Positions 19,015-28,822 are shown, counted from the stretch's first letter. The stretch: DNA of 64,000 nucleotides from Methylotenera sp. (GCF_029946165.1 NZ_JAQSDZ010000010.1:1-64000); one strand, 5' to 3'. Notes: generated by a model from the sequence alone, not told the origin. Translations and numbers: made by a program.

Positions 19015-21498
19015 TTATTTTTTTAGCATTAACATCAAATTTTCTAACCCTACTGATTTACTAAACAAAAATCCCTGTGCATATTGACAACCATAGCTTT
19101 GTAATAGGCTTGCCTGCGCTTCAGTTTCAACGCCTTCTGCAACCAATTCTTTACCCAAACTTTGCACCATGGCGACAATGGCTTTTACCAATAATGCATG
19201 GTTATGATTAGTCGTCATTTCATTAATAAAAGAACGGTCGATTTTGACTTGATGAATTGGAAATTTATTTAAATAGGCCAATGCTGAATAGCCTGTACCA
19301 AAGTCATCTATAGAAATTCTGAAACCCATTTCATCAAAAGCGTCTAATACTCGATGCACTTCGTAAGCATCCTGCAAGAGCAAGCCCTCGGTGATTTCAA
19401 ACTTTATCCAAGCAGGCTTGCATTTTGTTTCATCAAGCAGCGATTTGATTCGTTGCAAAAAATTAATCTCAATAAACTGCCTAGATGAAAGATTAATAGA
19501 AACTGAGACAACTTCCGCACTTGCCTCGTTAATGATTTTGGCAGCAATAAACCCTTGCTTGATGATCCAATACCCAATCTCTACAATAATGCCCGACTGT
19601 TCAGCTACCTGAATAAAAGATGTGGGAGAAACTTGACCTAAAGTAGCACTCTTCCAGCGGCACAAAATTTCAACCCCAATCAAGCGCTTGGTCTGCATAT
19701 CGACAATAGGCTGAAACTCCGGATATAGCTCGTGGTTAATCATCGCATAACGCAAAGCTGTTTCAATTGCCAATCGATACCTCATACCCTGGGTTAAAGC
19801 TGGCGAGTAGAGTTGGCAATTGTTCCCGCCCTTTTGTTTAGCTGAGTACATGGCTGAATCAGCGTATTTAATCAAATCATCGACGTCATGACTGTCTTTA
19901 GGGTAACAGGCAACACCGATACTTGCAGAGACAAAATAACCAGCCCCTGCAATATAATATGGCTGAAAAACCTGCTCCAATAAAATCGTAGATTTAGCGA
20001 TCAAATCTTCATCAAACTCATAACCATGAATCAGTATGGCAAACTCATCACCCCCCATGCGGGCAAAGAAATAACTTTCGCCAGTATTTTGTTTAATTCG
20101 ATTAGCCACATCAATTAACAATTGATCACCTACGTCATGCCCCATGGTGTCATTAATCGTTTTAAAGTGATCTAGATCCATGATGAAAACAGCAAATGCT
20201 GCCTGATTCTGCTCGGCGCGCTCAATGGCTTTGTTTAATGCTTGATTAAAAAATCTGCGGTTAGGTAAACCAGTCAGCACATCGTGAAAAGCCAAATGCT
20301 CAATTGTCTGCCTATACTCGGCATTCTCTGTAATGTCTGTCGCGATAGTTAACACACCCGTCACGTTTCGGTTCTCGTCGTACTCTGGAATTAATTTCAC
20401 TTGATTGACAGAAAATGATTCACCGTACTTAGTGTGTATTTCAAACGACTGTTTCTTCTCTGTTTGTATCACTGCTTCTAATCGCCGAGTAAACTCTTTA
20501 GCCGTCAGATTAAGAATATATGGACTCCACGCCTCTTCCGGTGTTTTTAAAAGATAACTATCACCTAAAACTCCATGTAGCCCTTCGCAATGCGTACTCA
20601 CAAAAATACGCTTACACTTCAAGTCATATCGCACAATGGTAATCGGCAGGTTCTTTACCAAGGTCATGTAATCTTGCTGACGTTTGGTCACTTGCGCCTG
20701 TAGGTATTGTTCTTTGCTAATGTCTCGCGCAAAACCAACCGTGCCAATAACCTCGTCATTTATAACTACGCAAGACTTAAAGGTTTCAGCCCAGTGTATT
20801 TCACCATTATTTTTTACAATGGGCTCCACGAGTGTTTTACTAACACCTGTTTGCATAACATCTCGATCGTCCGCTATATAGCTAGCAGCCGCCTCTACTG
20901 AAAAATAGTCATAATCCGTTCTACCCTCAAGATCATGTACAGAAATCTGCTGAGCAACCTTAGCAAAAGCATTATTACAAGCGAGAAAACGGCTATTTTT
21001 ATCTTTCATCCACACCATAAATGGAAAAGTATCCAATAAAGCACGTAAATAATACTCACGCCGTCTGATTTCCTGACCTTCAATTTGCTCATAAAAACTG
21101 TGATCTCGACCGATGGCAATAACACCTAAAACCTGATCTTGCATATCAATAATAGGAGATATATGTATTAAATCATTGACATGATATTGAGCGCTTGCGC
21201 CTTCGCACTCAAAGAAAAAAGACGTGCTGGTGCGGGTATCCATTGCACGTATCATTTGCGCACTCATTTTTTGGCAGATGCCATTCCATGCAGCTTCAGC
21301 ATCGGTGTTAGCATACGTATCACATAACTCCACAAGGGTGGGGTTCCGATATACTAATTTGCCGTGGGGGTCGAGAATACAAACGTTGTCTTGCGCGAAT
21401 AAAAAAAGCTTTTCACACGCGCTTATATAAACATCTAAGCCTTTATCTACCTTTAGGGTAATCAACGCTGAGTTGATGTAATCATTTGATTCTGACAT
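19015..21498 (-). CDS. PAS-PAS-PAS-GGDEF-EAL signalling protein (cyclic-di-GMP turnover)
   Basis: Predicted cytosolic sensor that makes and/or degrades cyclic di-GMP. No transmembrane segment is evident. In order: three PAS-like domains (about 20-140, 145-265, 275-395), a GGDEF domain (HDVLTGLPNRRFF near 405; intact RMGGDEFAIL at 480-489; no RxxD inhibitory site before it) and an EAL domain from about 580. In the EAL domain the signature reads EIL (VEILCRW) instead of EAL, while EITEGLL, IDDFGTGYSALAYL and AEGVETEAQ are kept, so hydrolysis is plausible. Start is ATG 21498 (827 residues) with GGGA upstream; an in-frame TTG at 21513 is less likely. Confidence 0.93.
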   Translation of the reverse strand: MSESNDYINSALITLKVDKGLDVYISACEKLFLFAQDNVCILDPHGKLVYRNPTLVELCDTYANTDAEAAWNGICQKMSAQMIRAMDTRTSTSFFFECEGASAQYHVNDLIHISPIIDMQDQVLGVIAIGRDHSFYEQIEGQEIRRREYYLRALLDTFPFMVWMKDKNSRFLACNNAFAKVAQQISVHDLEGRTDYDYFSVEAAASYIADDRDVMQTGVSKTLVEPIVKNNGEIHWAETFKSCVVINDEVIGTVGFARDISKEQYLQAQVTKRQQDYMTLVKNLPITIVRYDLKCKRIFVSTHCEGLHGVLGDSYLLKTPEEAWSPYILNLTAKEFTRRLEAVIQTEKKQSFEIHTKYGESFSVNQVKLIPEYDENRNVTGVLTIATDITENAEYRQTIEHLAFHDVLTGLPNRRFFNQALNKAIERAEQNQAAFAVFIMDLDHFKTINDTMGHDVGDQLLIDVANRIKQNTGESYFFARMGGDEFAILIHGYEFDEDLIAKSTILLEQVFQPYYIAGAGYFVSASIGVACYPKDSHDVDDLIKYADSAMYSAKQKGGNNCQLYSPALTQGMRYRLAIETALRYAMINHELYPEFQPIVDMQTKRLIGVEILCRWKSATLGQVSPTSFIQVAEQSGIIVEIGYWIIKQGFIAAKIINEASAEVVSVSINLSSRQFIEINFLQRIKSLLDETKCKPAWIKFEITEGLLLQDAYEVHRVLDAFDEMGFRISIDDFGTGYSALAYLNKFPIHQVKIDRSFINEMTTNHNHALLVKAIVAMVQSLGKELVAEGVETEAQASLLQSYGCQYAQGFLFSKSVGLENLMLMLKK

Positions 21499-21543
21499 AG
21501 GTATCCCAGACAAAATTGCATCTAAACGGTTTAACTCAACTAC

Positions 21544-21562
21544 ACCGCCTTTGAAAGGCGGT
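21544..21562. promoter_or_regulatory. 19-base near-perfect palindrome upstream of the GGDEF-EAL gene
   Basis: ACCGCCTTTGAAAGGCGGT has perfect 9-bp arms around one central base. It lies 46-64 bp before the start of the minus-strand GGDEF-EAL gene, within the divergent region shared with lgt. The very short centre fits an operator for a dimeric regulator better than a terminator. No T-tract follows on either strand. Confidence 0.35.
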
Positions 21563-21763
21563 AATTATTCATCATAATATTTGAACTATACGCCAAGTTT
21601 ATGGGCTTTGAACATACCCACCATATCCATACTAAATAGTGATTATGTTTTAAATATCTACGAATAAGAGCTATATCATCATTACAATTTAATTACCTTT
21701 ATTTAAGCCTATAAATATTAAAACTTAGGTAAAATTCAAGCTTTACTTAATAGCGCATCTCTC

Positions 21764-22549
21764 ATGTTCGTTCACCCTAGTTTTGACCCGATAGCAATTC
21801 ATCTTGGCAAGTTTGGTATTCACTGGTACGGCCTAATGTACTTAGTAGGATTTTTAGCATTTTTGGGCTTAGGTAAATGGCAAATTAGTCACAGAAAATG
21901 GCATGGTTGGACTATTGCCATGCTTGATGACGCTCTGTTTTTTGGCGCGCTAGGCGTGATTTTGGGTGGGCGCATAGGCTATGTATTGTTTTACCAGTTC
22001 AGTTACTTTACCCATCATCCAATAGAGATTTTTGCGGTGTGGCAGGGCGGCATGAGCTTTCATGGCGGGTTTTTAGGCGTTTTAGGCGCAATGTGGTTTT
22101 TTGCGCATAAATACCAAATCAAATGGCTAAATATTATGGATTTTGTAGCGCCACTTGTGCCGATTGGCTTAGGCGCTGGACGCATGGGCAACTTTATTAA
22201 CGGCGAACTTTGGGGTCGTGTGACCAATGCACAATGGGGAATGGTTTTTCCAAAAGTGGATAATCTACTGCGTCATCCTTCGCAACTATATGAATTTGGT
22301 CTTGAAGGCATAGTACTGTTTTTGGCACTTTGGATTTATTCATCCAAGCCACGTGAAACTGGCGCGGTTTCAGCTTTATTCTTAATTGGCTACGGCAGTT
22401 TTAGATTTTTAGCAGAATATACTCGAGAACCTGATGCTTACTTAGGCCTTTTATCCATGGGCTTTAGTATGGGGCAATGGCTAAGCTTACCTATGATATT
22501 ACTGGGCATCTGGATGTGGATTCAGGCACAAAATCAACGTTTTAATTAG
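21764..22549 (+). CDS. lgt: Prolipoprotein diacylglyceryl transferase
   Basis: Inner-membrane enzyme that moves diacylglycerol from phosphatidylglycerol to the lipobox cysteine, the first step of lipoprotein maturation. The 261 residues carry about seven membrane segments and the Lgt signature [18 protein letters not shown] near residue 136, plus the [11 protein letters not shown] motif near 94 and [12 protein letters not shown] near 177. No clear ribosome binding site precedes the ATG. It stands alone, divergent from the GGDEF-EAL gene, with a hairpin terminator behind it. Confidence 0.97.
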   Translation: MFVHPSFDPIAIHLGKFGIHWYGLMYLVGFLAFLGLGKWQISHRKWHGWTIAMLDDALFFGALGVILGGRIGYVLFYQFSYFTHHPIEIFAVWQGGMSFHGGFLGVLGAMWFFAHKYQIKWLNIMDFVAPLVPIGLGAGRMGNFINGELWGRVTNAQWGMVFPKVDNLLRHPSQLYEFGLEGIVLFLALWIYSSKPRETGAVSALFLIGYGSFRFLAEYTREPDAYLGLLSMGFSMGQWLSLPMILLGIWMWIQAQNQRFN

Positions 22550-22554
22550 CCCAA

Positions 22555-22602
22555 TTAATCGCTTGGTTATTCATATGATGAAAATCTAAACCAAGCGATT
22601 AA
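22555..22602 (+). terminator. Terminator hairpin after lgt
   Basis: Perfect 14-bp stem TTAATCGCTTGGTT/AACCAAGCGATTAA with a 20-base loop, starting 5 bp after the lgt stop. The T-tract is lacking, so termination may be partial or factor-dependent. Confidence 0.7.
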
Positions 22603-22771
22603 AATCCAACAACATAATCTAGCATTTCATCTGCACCTTTAAGCTTCCGCACCTTACTTAATATTAATATTATTTATAAATCAATCACTTAATTTTCCTC
22701 ATTTCATGCCGTAAAGATGGTATGCACTTTGCATATTGAATAATGTGCATGACCATTTGAGGTGAATGAAA

Positions 22772-22972
22772 ATGAAAAACTTATTTGTAGGAATATTTAA
22801 AAAAGAATCTGGATTAAGTGAACTCAAGGCTGTATTTCAACCTTTATATATTAACCCACCTAACTTCTTGAATGCTGTGGATGACTCAGAGCATGAGTTT
22901 GAAAAAACTTCCATCTCTAACGAAACACAACAAGACGAGATGCAAATTGATAATATATATCTTAGTTGGTAG
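22772..22972 (+). CDS. Small protein of unknown function
   Basis: Not recognised. The 66-residue product starts with a basic-hydrophobic segment (MKNLFVGIFKKE) and continues with an acidic, Asp/Glu/Asn-rich tail ending in IDNIYLSW; it has no convincing membrane span. Support for a real gene is a GAGG at 22759-22762 about 9 bases before this ATG and the lack of any other gene in this interval. An ATG at 22766 would be too close to that site. It is convergent with the DUF2805 gene. Confidence 0.45.
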   Translation: MKNLFVGIFKKESGLSELKAVFQPLYINPPNFLNAVDDSEHEFEKTSISNETQQDEMQIDNIYLSW

Positions 22973-23002
22973 TATTTTTCTAACCTTTTGGTAAAAAACT
23001 AC

Positions 23003-23284
23003 CTATGCAAACTTATTGTGCTGTTTTGACTGATGACGATTGACGTCTGAGGTTCGCAGCATTGCATGCTTAGTCTTTTGCCCATGGGTACGCTCACGCC
23101 ATAGCTTGAAAGAACTCAGCTTTAAATGAGTGCGCATTACTTTAATCACACCATCTTGTTTTAAGCCAAATTGTGCTTCAATCGCCTCAAAGGCGGTTCT
23201 GTCTTCCCAAGCCATTTCTATGATGCGGGAAATATCACCCTCGCAAAAACTTGCACTTAACAGCAACGCTTGATGCCTTTCCAT
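23003..23284 (-). CDS. TIGR03643/DUF2805 family protein
   Basis: Conserved protein of unknown function. The core ISRIIEMAWEDRTAFEAIE followed by QFGLKQ, then the RTHLKLSSFKLWRERTHGQKTKH stretch, is the signature of this family as I recall it; the pattern resembles a helix-turn-helix-like fold and a basic C-terminus. At 93 residues the length is typical. It overlaps the ybdD-like gene by 28 bp on the same strand and so belongs to the cstA operon. Whether it acts in peptide/pyruvate uptake is only an inference from position. Confidence 0.75.
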   Translation of the reverse strand: MERHQALLLSASFCEGDISRIIEMAWEDRTAFEAIEAQFGLKQDGVIKVMRTHLKLSSFKLWRERTHGQKTKHAMLRTSDVNRHQSKQHNKFA

Positions 23285-23451
23285 TTTTTATCTTGCCACT
23301 CTTTAAAAAAAGCTTCTCGGCTTAATGGCGCTTGGACTTCCGCTAATGAATCCGCATGATGTTCGGCAAAATGCTTTAAGTATTGCTCGTAAGCATCATC
23401 ACCTGAAAGACGTCGTACCGTTCGCCAAAAAGCTTTTAATCTTTCTAACAT
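23257..23451 (-). CDS. ybdD: YbdD/YjiX family protein (DUF466)
   Basis: Small cytosolic protein, 64 residues, of the family that always sits behind CstA or BtsT transporters. The motif RRLSGDDAYEQYLKHF, then HH-AD, REAFFKEW and a C-terminal RCC, fits; YbdD-like proteins usually have the SGDxxYxxYLxHxxxxHP pattern. It begins one base before the end of the cstA reading frame region (1 bp gap) and so is translationally coupled to it. In E. coli the homologue is needed for transporter activity; that role is assumed here. Confidence 0.9.
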   Translation of the reverse strand: MLERLKAFWRTVRRLSGDDAYEQYLKHFAEHHADSLAEVQAPLSREAFFKEWQDKKWKGIKRCC

Positions 23452-23452
23452 C

Positions 23453-25522
23453 TTAATCTCTCACCCAATTCTCGACTAAACTACTTGGCTCTCGAGCCAC
23501 TTCTGTGATTGGTAACACTGGCTTACCTGCTAAATATTTATAGGTGACATAGAGCATGTCAATAATCACCACCCATAGTACGACTACAAAAAACATCGTT
23601 AAATAGGCATCTAGCTGCTGGTTAAAGATGAGTTGTGGCGCTACTGCCGCCTTTTCTGCTGGTAGCACACCTGCTGCTAATTTAGTTGCCATATCATTTG
23701 CCGCAGCAAAAAAACCAACACGAATATCATCACTGAATATCTTTTGCCATGCAGCGCTACTGGTAATAATCACCAGCCAAACCAAAGGCAGGCCCGTAAC
23801 CCAAGCATATCTAGACTTGCCAGACTTAACCAAAATACCTGTTGCTACGCATAGGGCAATGGCAGCTAGCATTTGGTTCGCTATACCGAACAATGGCCAT
23901 AAAATATTCACGCCGCCATTAGGGTCAATCACACCGATGTATAAGAAATAACCCCAGCCAGCAACCACTAGCGCACTGGTGAAAATAACAGACGGCATCC
24001 AAGAGGTGCGACCCATTTTTGGCCAAATATTACCCAGCATATCTTGCAACATAAAGCGACCTACGCGCGTACCAGCATCTAGCGTAGTAAGAATAAAAAT
24101 CGCCTCAAACATAATGGCAAAGTGGTACCACAGCGCCAACATACTTTTACCAAAAGCATTACCAAAAATGCTCGCCATGCCCACCGCTAAACTTGGTGCG
24201 CCGCCTGTGCGGGCAAACAAACTACTTTCGCCCATGTCTTTAGCGAGTTGATTCATTTGCTCTACACTCACCGCAAAACCCCAGCTATTAATTTTGGCAA
24301 TCGCGTCAATCGCCTCTTTCCCCACCACGCCCGCTGGACTATTAATGGCAAAAAATACGCCAGGTTCTAGCACTGTGGCGGCTATCATCGCCATAATGGC
24401 CACAAAGCTTTCTAGCAGCATAGCGCCATAACCTATCATGCGAATATCACGTTCATTGGCTAAAAGCTTAGGCGTAGTACCCGATGAAATGAGCGCATGA
24501 AAGCCTGAAATAGCGCCACAGGCGATGGTAATAAATACAAAGGGGAACAGCTTGCCACCGAATATTGGCCCACTTCCGTCGGTGAACTGCGTCATCGCAG
24601 GCATATGAATATGTGGCTGCAAAATGATAATAGCAACGGCGAGCAAAGTGACTGTACCCAACTTCACAAAAGTTGATAAATAGTCGCGTGGCGCAAGTAG
24701 CAACCATACAGGCATCACCGCTGCTGCAAAACCATAAGCAATAATCACCCAAGCAAGCGTTAAGCCTTCATGGTCAAATAAGCCACGTAATGATTCGTTG
24801 TGGTCAATCCAGCCGCCGCCAGCAACGGCTAGCAATAATAATACTACACCGAGAGTCGAAGCTTCTAACACACGCCCTGGGCGAAAATTACGCATGTAAA
24901 ACCCAACAATCATGGCGATAGGAATAGTTGCCGCTACAGTTGAAGTTGCCCACGGGCTATGCTTCATTGCGTTAACCACAACTAAACCTAACACTGCAAT
25001 CAGAATAATCATGATTAAAAATGTACCAATCAACGCTGCCGCACCGCCAATGGGGCCAATTTCATCACGCGCCATTTGCCCTAAACTGCGAGCATTACGT
25101 CGCGTTGAGAAAAACAAAGTCACCATATCTTGCACAGCGCCGCCTAATACCGCGCCAATTAAAATCCATAGCGTGCCGGGTAAATAGCCAAATTGTGCTG
25201 CTAAAGTAGGCCCTACCAAAGGCCCCGGCCCTGCAATGGCGGCAAAATGGTGACCAAACACCACCCATTTATTGGTTGGTATAAAATCACGTCCATTGTC
25301 CAGTCTCTCAGCAGGTGTGGCGCGCGTTTCATCCACGGTTAATACTATCGCCGCAATCCAAGCCGCATAAAAACGATACGCAATGGCATAAATACACAGT
25401 GCCGCCGTAATAAACCACATGGCACTAATGCTTTCACCCCGATTAAGCGCAATAGCACCCACTGCAGAAACGCCTAAAACAAGCACTGCAATCCAGATAA
25501 TTATTTTGAAATTTTTATGCAT
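23453..25522 (-). CDS. cstA: CstA-family carbon-starvation / pyruvate-peptide transporter
   Basis: Large inner-membrane transporter (689 residues, about 16-18 hydrophobic segments). Family signatures include NKWVVFGHHFAAIAGPGPLVGP near residue 84, GAVQDMVTLFFSTRRNARSLGQ near 129, HALISSGTTPKLLANE and WPLFGIANQMLAAIAL. E. coli CstA and BtsT of this family take up peptides and pyruvate during carbon limitation; which substrate is used here cannot be decided. It is the first gene of cstA-ybdD-DUF2805. The 168-bp divergent region shared with the ABC exporter gene should hold its promoter. Confidence 0.93.
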   Translation of the reverse strand: MHKNFKIIIWIAVLVLGVSAVGAIALNRGESISAMWFITAALCIYAIAYRFYAAWIAAIVLTVDETRATPAERLDNGRDFIPTNKWVVFGHHFAAIAGPGPLVGPTLAAQFGYLPGTLWILIGAVLGGAVQDMVTLFFSTRRNARSLGQMARDEIGPIGGAAALIGTFLIMIILIAVLGLVVVNAMKHSPWATSTVAATIPIAMIVGFYMRNFRPGRVLEASTLGVVLLLLAVAGGGWIDHNESLRGLFDHEGLTLAWVIIAYGFAAAVMPVWLLLAPRDYLSTFVKLGTVTLLAVAIIILQPHIHMPAMTQFTDGSGPIFGGKLFPFVFITIACGAISGFHALISSGTTPKLLANERDIRMIGYGAMLLESFVAIMAMIAATVLEPGVFFAINSPAGVVGKEAIDAIAKINSWGFAVSVEQMNQLAKDMGESSLFARTGGAPSLAVGMASIFGNAFGKSMLALWYHFAIMFEAIFILTTLDAGTRVGRFMLQDMLGNIWPKMGRTSWMPSVIFTSALVVAGWGYFLYIGVIDPNGGVNILWPLFGIANQMLAAIALCVATGILVKSGKSRYAWVTGLPLVWLVIITSSAAWQKIFSDDIRVGFFAAANDMATKLAAGVLPAEKAAVAPQLIFNQQLDAYLTMFFVVVLWVVIIDMLYVTYKYLAGKPVLPITEVAREPSSLVENWVRD

Positions 25523-25690
25523 GATGACTATTTGAAATAATTAGATTCGCCAAGTATAAATCAGACCTGCGACCACGCTAAAAACTTTATTGGAAACTTT
25601 AGTATTTGTGAACTTGAGTCGCAATGAACCTAAACGATTTTCAGTTGCCAGTTATACTGTCATTAATACAACTATACTGAACCGATTAGC

Positions 25691-27529
25691 ATGCAGGCTC
25701 CTAAGAAAAATAAGACCTATACTACAGATACTGATTTACCACTCAACGCAAAATCACCAGCTAAAAAACTATCGTCACTAGCTAATCTTTGGCCATTTTT
25801 ACACCCTTATCGTTCGCGCGTATTTCTGGCATTTATATTACTGTGTTTAGGCTCTGCCACGCTGCTATTGGTGCCGCTAGCCTTTAGAGACTTAATCGAC
25901 TTTGGCTTTGTCACGAAGGCAACTTCAGCAACTGTTCATCAAGGTTTGATTGGTTCATTAAGCTTAAATGGTCACTTTTTAGTGATGTTCGCGCTGGCGG
26001 TATTTTGGGCGTTGATGATTGCATCGCGCTATTACACGGTTTCTTGGGTGGGTGAACGTGCGACCGCTGATTTACGTAGCGCCGTGTATGCACGAGTCAT
26101 GACGCAATCACCACAGTTCTTTGAAACCACCCAAACTGGTGAAGTCCTATCTCGCCTGACAGGCGACACCACCTTAATTCAAACCGTGGTGGGCAGTTCA
26201 ATTTCTATGGGTTTGCGCAGTTTGTTTCAATTTATTGGTGGCATGGTCATGTTGGCTGTGACTAATTTTTACTTATTTTCACTCAATATCGGTCTGATGT
26301 TATTGCTGATATTGCCTATTATTATCATTGGTCGTTCAGTTAAAAAGCTCTCGCGCGAATCTCAAGACCGCATTGCCGATAGCTCCGCTATGGCAGGTGA
26401 AATACTTAACGCCATGCCTACAGTGCAATCCTATACGCAAGAGCAACGCGAGATTGCACGCTTCAGCAAAAGTGCCGACCTGAGTTTTACCACCGCGTTA
26501 AAAAGAGTCCGTGTGCGCGCCATGTTAACCATGCTGATGGTCACCGCCGTATTGGGTACGATTATTTTTGTGCTATGGATAGGCGCACGGCAAGTCAGTG
26601 CTGGCACCATGACTGGTGGTGAGCTTGCTAGCTTTGTGCTTTACGCCATGATGGTTGCTGGTGCAGTAGGCACAATGGCAGAAGTTTGGGGCGATGTAAT
26701 GCGCGCCGCAGGCGCAACCGAGCGCTTGCTTGAACTTTTGCATGCAGAAGTTTCAATTAAAGAGCCTGCAAATGCACAAAGTCTTATTAACCCAACTCAT
26801 GCCGCAATTGAGTTCAAAAATGTGGTGTTTTACTACCCTTCGCGCCCACAAATTGCCGCTTTAGATAACGTTTCATTAAGCATTGCCGCTGGCGAAACCA
26901 TTGCATTGGTTGGCCCCTCTGGTGCTGGTAAAACCACTTTATTTCAATGTTTACTTAGGTTTTATGAAACAAACGCTGGTCAAATCAGCATCAACGGACA
27001 AAATATTGATACGCTTAGTTTAAATAGTTTACGCAATAATATCGCCATCGTGCCGCAAGACGCAGTGATTTTCTCAGCTAACGCGTTGGAAAATATTCGT
27101 TACGGCAAACCTGATGCGAGTGATGATGAAGTGATTGCTGCCGCCAAAGCCGCCCAAGTAGACGAATTTGTGCATAAATTACCTGATGGCTACCAAACCT
27201 TTTTAGGTGAACGTGGCACCCGATTATCTGGTGGACAACGCCAACGTATCGCCATCGCTCGCGCCATACTTAAAGATGCGCCGATATTACTATTAGATGA
27301 GGCCACTAGCGCATTGGACGCAGAATCAGAAATACTTGTACAGCAAGGCTTAAATGCTGCAATGCAAGGGCGAACCACATTGATGATTGCACATCGATTA
27401 AGTACTGTGCAAAAAGCCAACCGAATTATCGTACTGGAAAATGGGCGTATTGTAGAAATTGGCAGTCCAGCTCAACTGCGCGAGCAAGGTGGGCTATATG
27501 CAAGACTTGCTGCGCTTCAGCTTGCCTAA
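25691..27529 (+). CDS. ABC exporter, fused membrane and ATPase domains (MsbA-like)
   Basis: Half-size ABC exporter that works as a homodimer. Residues 40-340 form the six-helix membrane domain. The ATPase domain shows Walker A GPSGAGKTT (408-416), signature LSGGQ (512-516), Walker B ILLLDE (532-537), the D-loop SALD and switch H568. It fits the MsbA-related group I know as TIGR02204, which is distinct from true MsbA, and the substrate is unknown. It is divergent from cstA. No accessory gene is nearby. Confidence 0.9.
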   Translation: MQAPKKNKTYTTDTDLPLNAKSPAKKLSSLANLWPFLHPYRSRVFLAFILLCLGSATLLLVPLAFRDLIDFGFVTKATSATVHQGLIGSLSLNGHFLVMFALAVFWALMIASRYYTVSWVGERATADLRSAVYARVMTQSPQFFETTQTGEVLSRLTGDTTLIQTVVGSSISMGLRSLFQFIGGMVMLAVTNFYLFSLNIGLMLLLILPIIIIGRSVKKLSRESQDRIADSSAMAGEILNAMPTVQSYTQEQREIARFSKSADLSFTTALKRVRVRAMLTMLMVTAVLGTIIFVLWIGARQVSAGTMTGGELASFVLYAMMVAGAVGTMAEVWGDVMRAAGATERLLELLHAEVSIKEPANAQSLINPTHAAIEFKNVVFYYPSRPQIAALDNVSLSIAAGETIALVGPSGAGKTTLFQCLLRFYETNAGQISINGQNIDTLSLNSLRNNIAIVPQDAVIFSANALENIRYGKPDASDDEVIAAAKAAQVDEFVHKLPDGYQTFLGERGTRLSGGQRQRIAIARAILKDAPILLLDEATSALDAESEILVQQGLNAAMQGRTTLMIAHRLSTVQKANRIIVLENGRIVEIGSPAQLREQGGLYARLAALQLA

Positions 27530-27564
27530 GCTGCTGTTTACTAAGCCAAGCGTTTGCTAAAACC

Positions 27565-28812
27565 CTAGAACAGCCACCAACCAAGCCATGTTGCCGTCAC
27601 TTGTATGACCAACCCAGGAACCACTTGAAGTGCAAAGGCTTTGCCACCACTTGCCAAGGCTGCAACCACTTTAGAGATGATATTAACTGAAAAAGCCACA
27701 AGAATCGGAATGACGGCATTAGCTGCAATGATGTTCCCCGCAGCGGCTAACGAAGCCACAGAAATTGTTGAAGCATGTACGTCAGCTAACCCTGCCACTG
27801 CCGAGGCGACCACAAGACCAGCTTGACCAAACCAAGCTTTCAACGCAGCTGAAACAATCAATACAATAGCAATGACCGTAGCCAAGATAAGCGCAGTTTT
27901 TACGCTAAAGGATCGAGTTGGCTTGGTCATTTCTGCACCAGGGTGATGAAATGATCTTAGCGTAACTACCAAGCCATAAATCGCTATGGAAACCCCGGCA
28001 AAAATCAATGGTGCGGCTAAGGCTTGCAATGTGGGTCTATGAATAGCAGCGAGCAATACAGTAAGTTGCAACACTGTTGAGAGACTAGACAGCAAAGCAC
28101 CTGCTACAGCAGAACCCATTAAAGTTGGCATTTCTTTAGCACGTTCCCCCATTGCACCGATGGTAGCTATACTAGAAATAAAACCAGAAACCAAACCAAC
28201 AATTGGCAAGCCAATACGCCCACCAAGCAAACGTAAAGCTAAGTGGCCCACTGCGCTGATAAACATGACTAATATGACAATTAGCCATAGGTTTCTTGGA
28301 TTTATCGCATTAAATGGCCCTATAAATTCATTCGGCACCAGTGGCAATACAATCAGCGTAGCTGCCGCTAGTATCAAAAAGTCATTTAACTCATCTTTAG
28401 TCACGGCACCCCGTATAAAACCATGAATAGGCTCTTTTGCCGCTAACAATATAGCGGCTGTCACCGCAAGGCTGGCGGCTAAAGATGGGGCAGTAAGCGC
28501 TAAGCCACCCAGAATAACTGTAAAAATCAAGGTGATTTCTGTCGTTAATCCAGGGTGCTTATTGACTCTCAACGCATAAGAAATGGCAGCAAAAACAGTC
28601 ACACTGAGTACTGCAACAACTAATAGCCAAAAATTGATAATTGTACTTACTGCGCCCAATAAAGAGGCAATCGTAAAAGTGCGTATGCCTGCTAATGACC
28701 TATCAGGATCCTCGCCCTTGCTGCGCTCACGTTCAGCACCCACTAAAAGCCCTATGCCTAAAGCAACAGCTAAGTTAAGCCATAAAAAATTATCTATTAA
28801 TATATTTTGCAT
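27565..28812 (-). CDS. MgtC/SapB family membrane protein with DUF4010
   Basis: Inner-membrane protein. The N-terminal MgtC/SapB segment contains LAVALGIGLLVGAERERSKG and RSLAGIRTFTIASLLGA, the conserved family core; the C-terminal half is a DUF4010-type helical domain, for a total of about 12 hydrophobic segments. I chose ATG 28812 (415 residues): it falls 10 bp after the radC stop, while the in-frame upstream start (28845) is a TTG inside radC. MgtC-like proteins are tied to magnesium limitation, but function for this long version is not established. Confidence 0.88.
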   Translation of the reverse strand: MQNILIDNFLWLNLAVALGIGLLVGAERERSKGEDPDRSLAGIRTFTIASLLGAVSTIINFWLLVVAVLSVTVFAAISYALRVNKHPGLTTEITLIFTVILGGLALTAPSLAASLAVTAAILLAAKEPIHGFIRGAVTKDELNDFLILAAATLIVLPLVPNEFIGPFNAINPRNLWLIVILVMFISAVGHLALRLLGGRIGLPIVGLVSGFISSIATIGAMGERAKEMPTLMGSAVAGALLSSLSTVLQLTVLLAAIHRPTLQALAAPLIFAGVSIAIYGLVVTLRSFHHPGAEMTKPTRSFSVKTALILATVIAIVLIVSAALKAWFGQAGLVVASAVAGLADVHASTISVASLAAAGNIIAANAVIPILVAFSVNIISKVVAALASGGKAFALQVVPGLVIQVTATWLGWWLF

Positions 28813-28822
28813 AAGTTTAAGT

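Noticed and set aside
24468-24752. 94-codon minus-strand frame inside cstA in another frame
   Set aside because: Same strand as cstA but out of frame, overlapping conserved transporter sequence; no family match.
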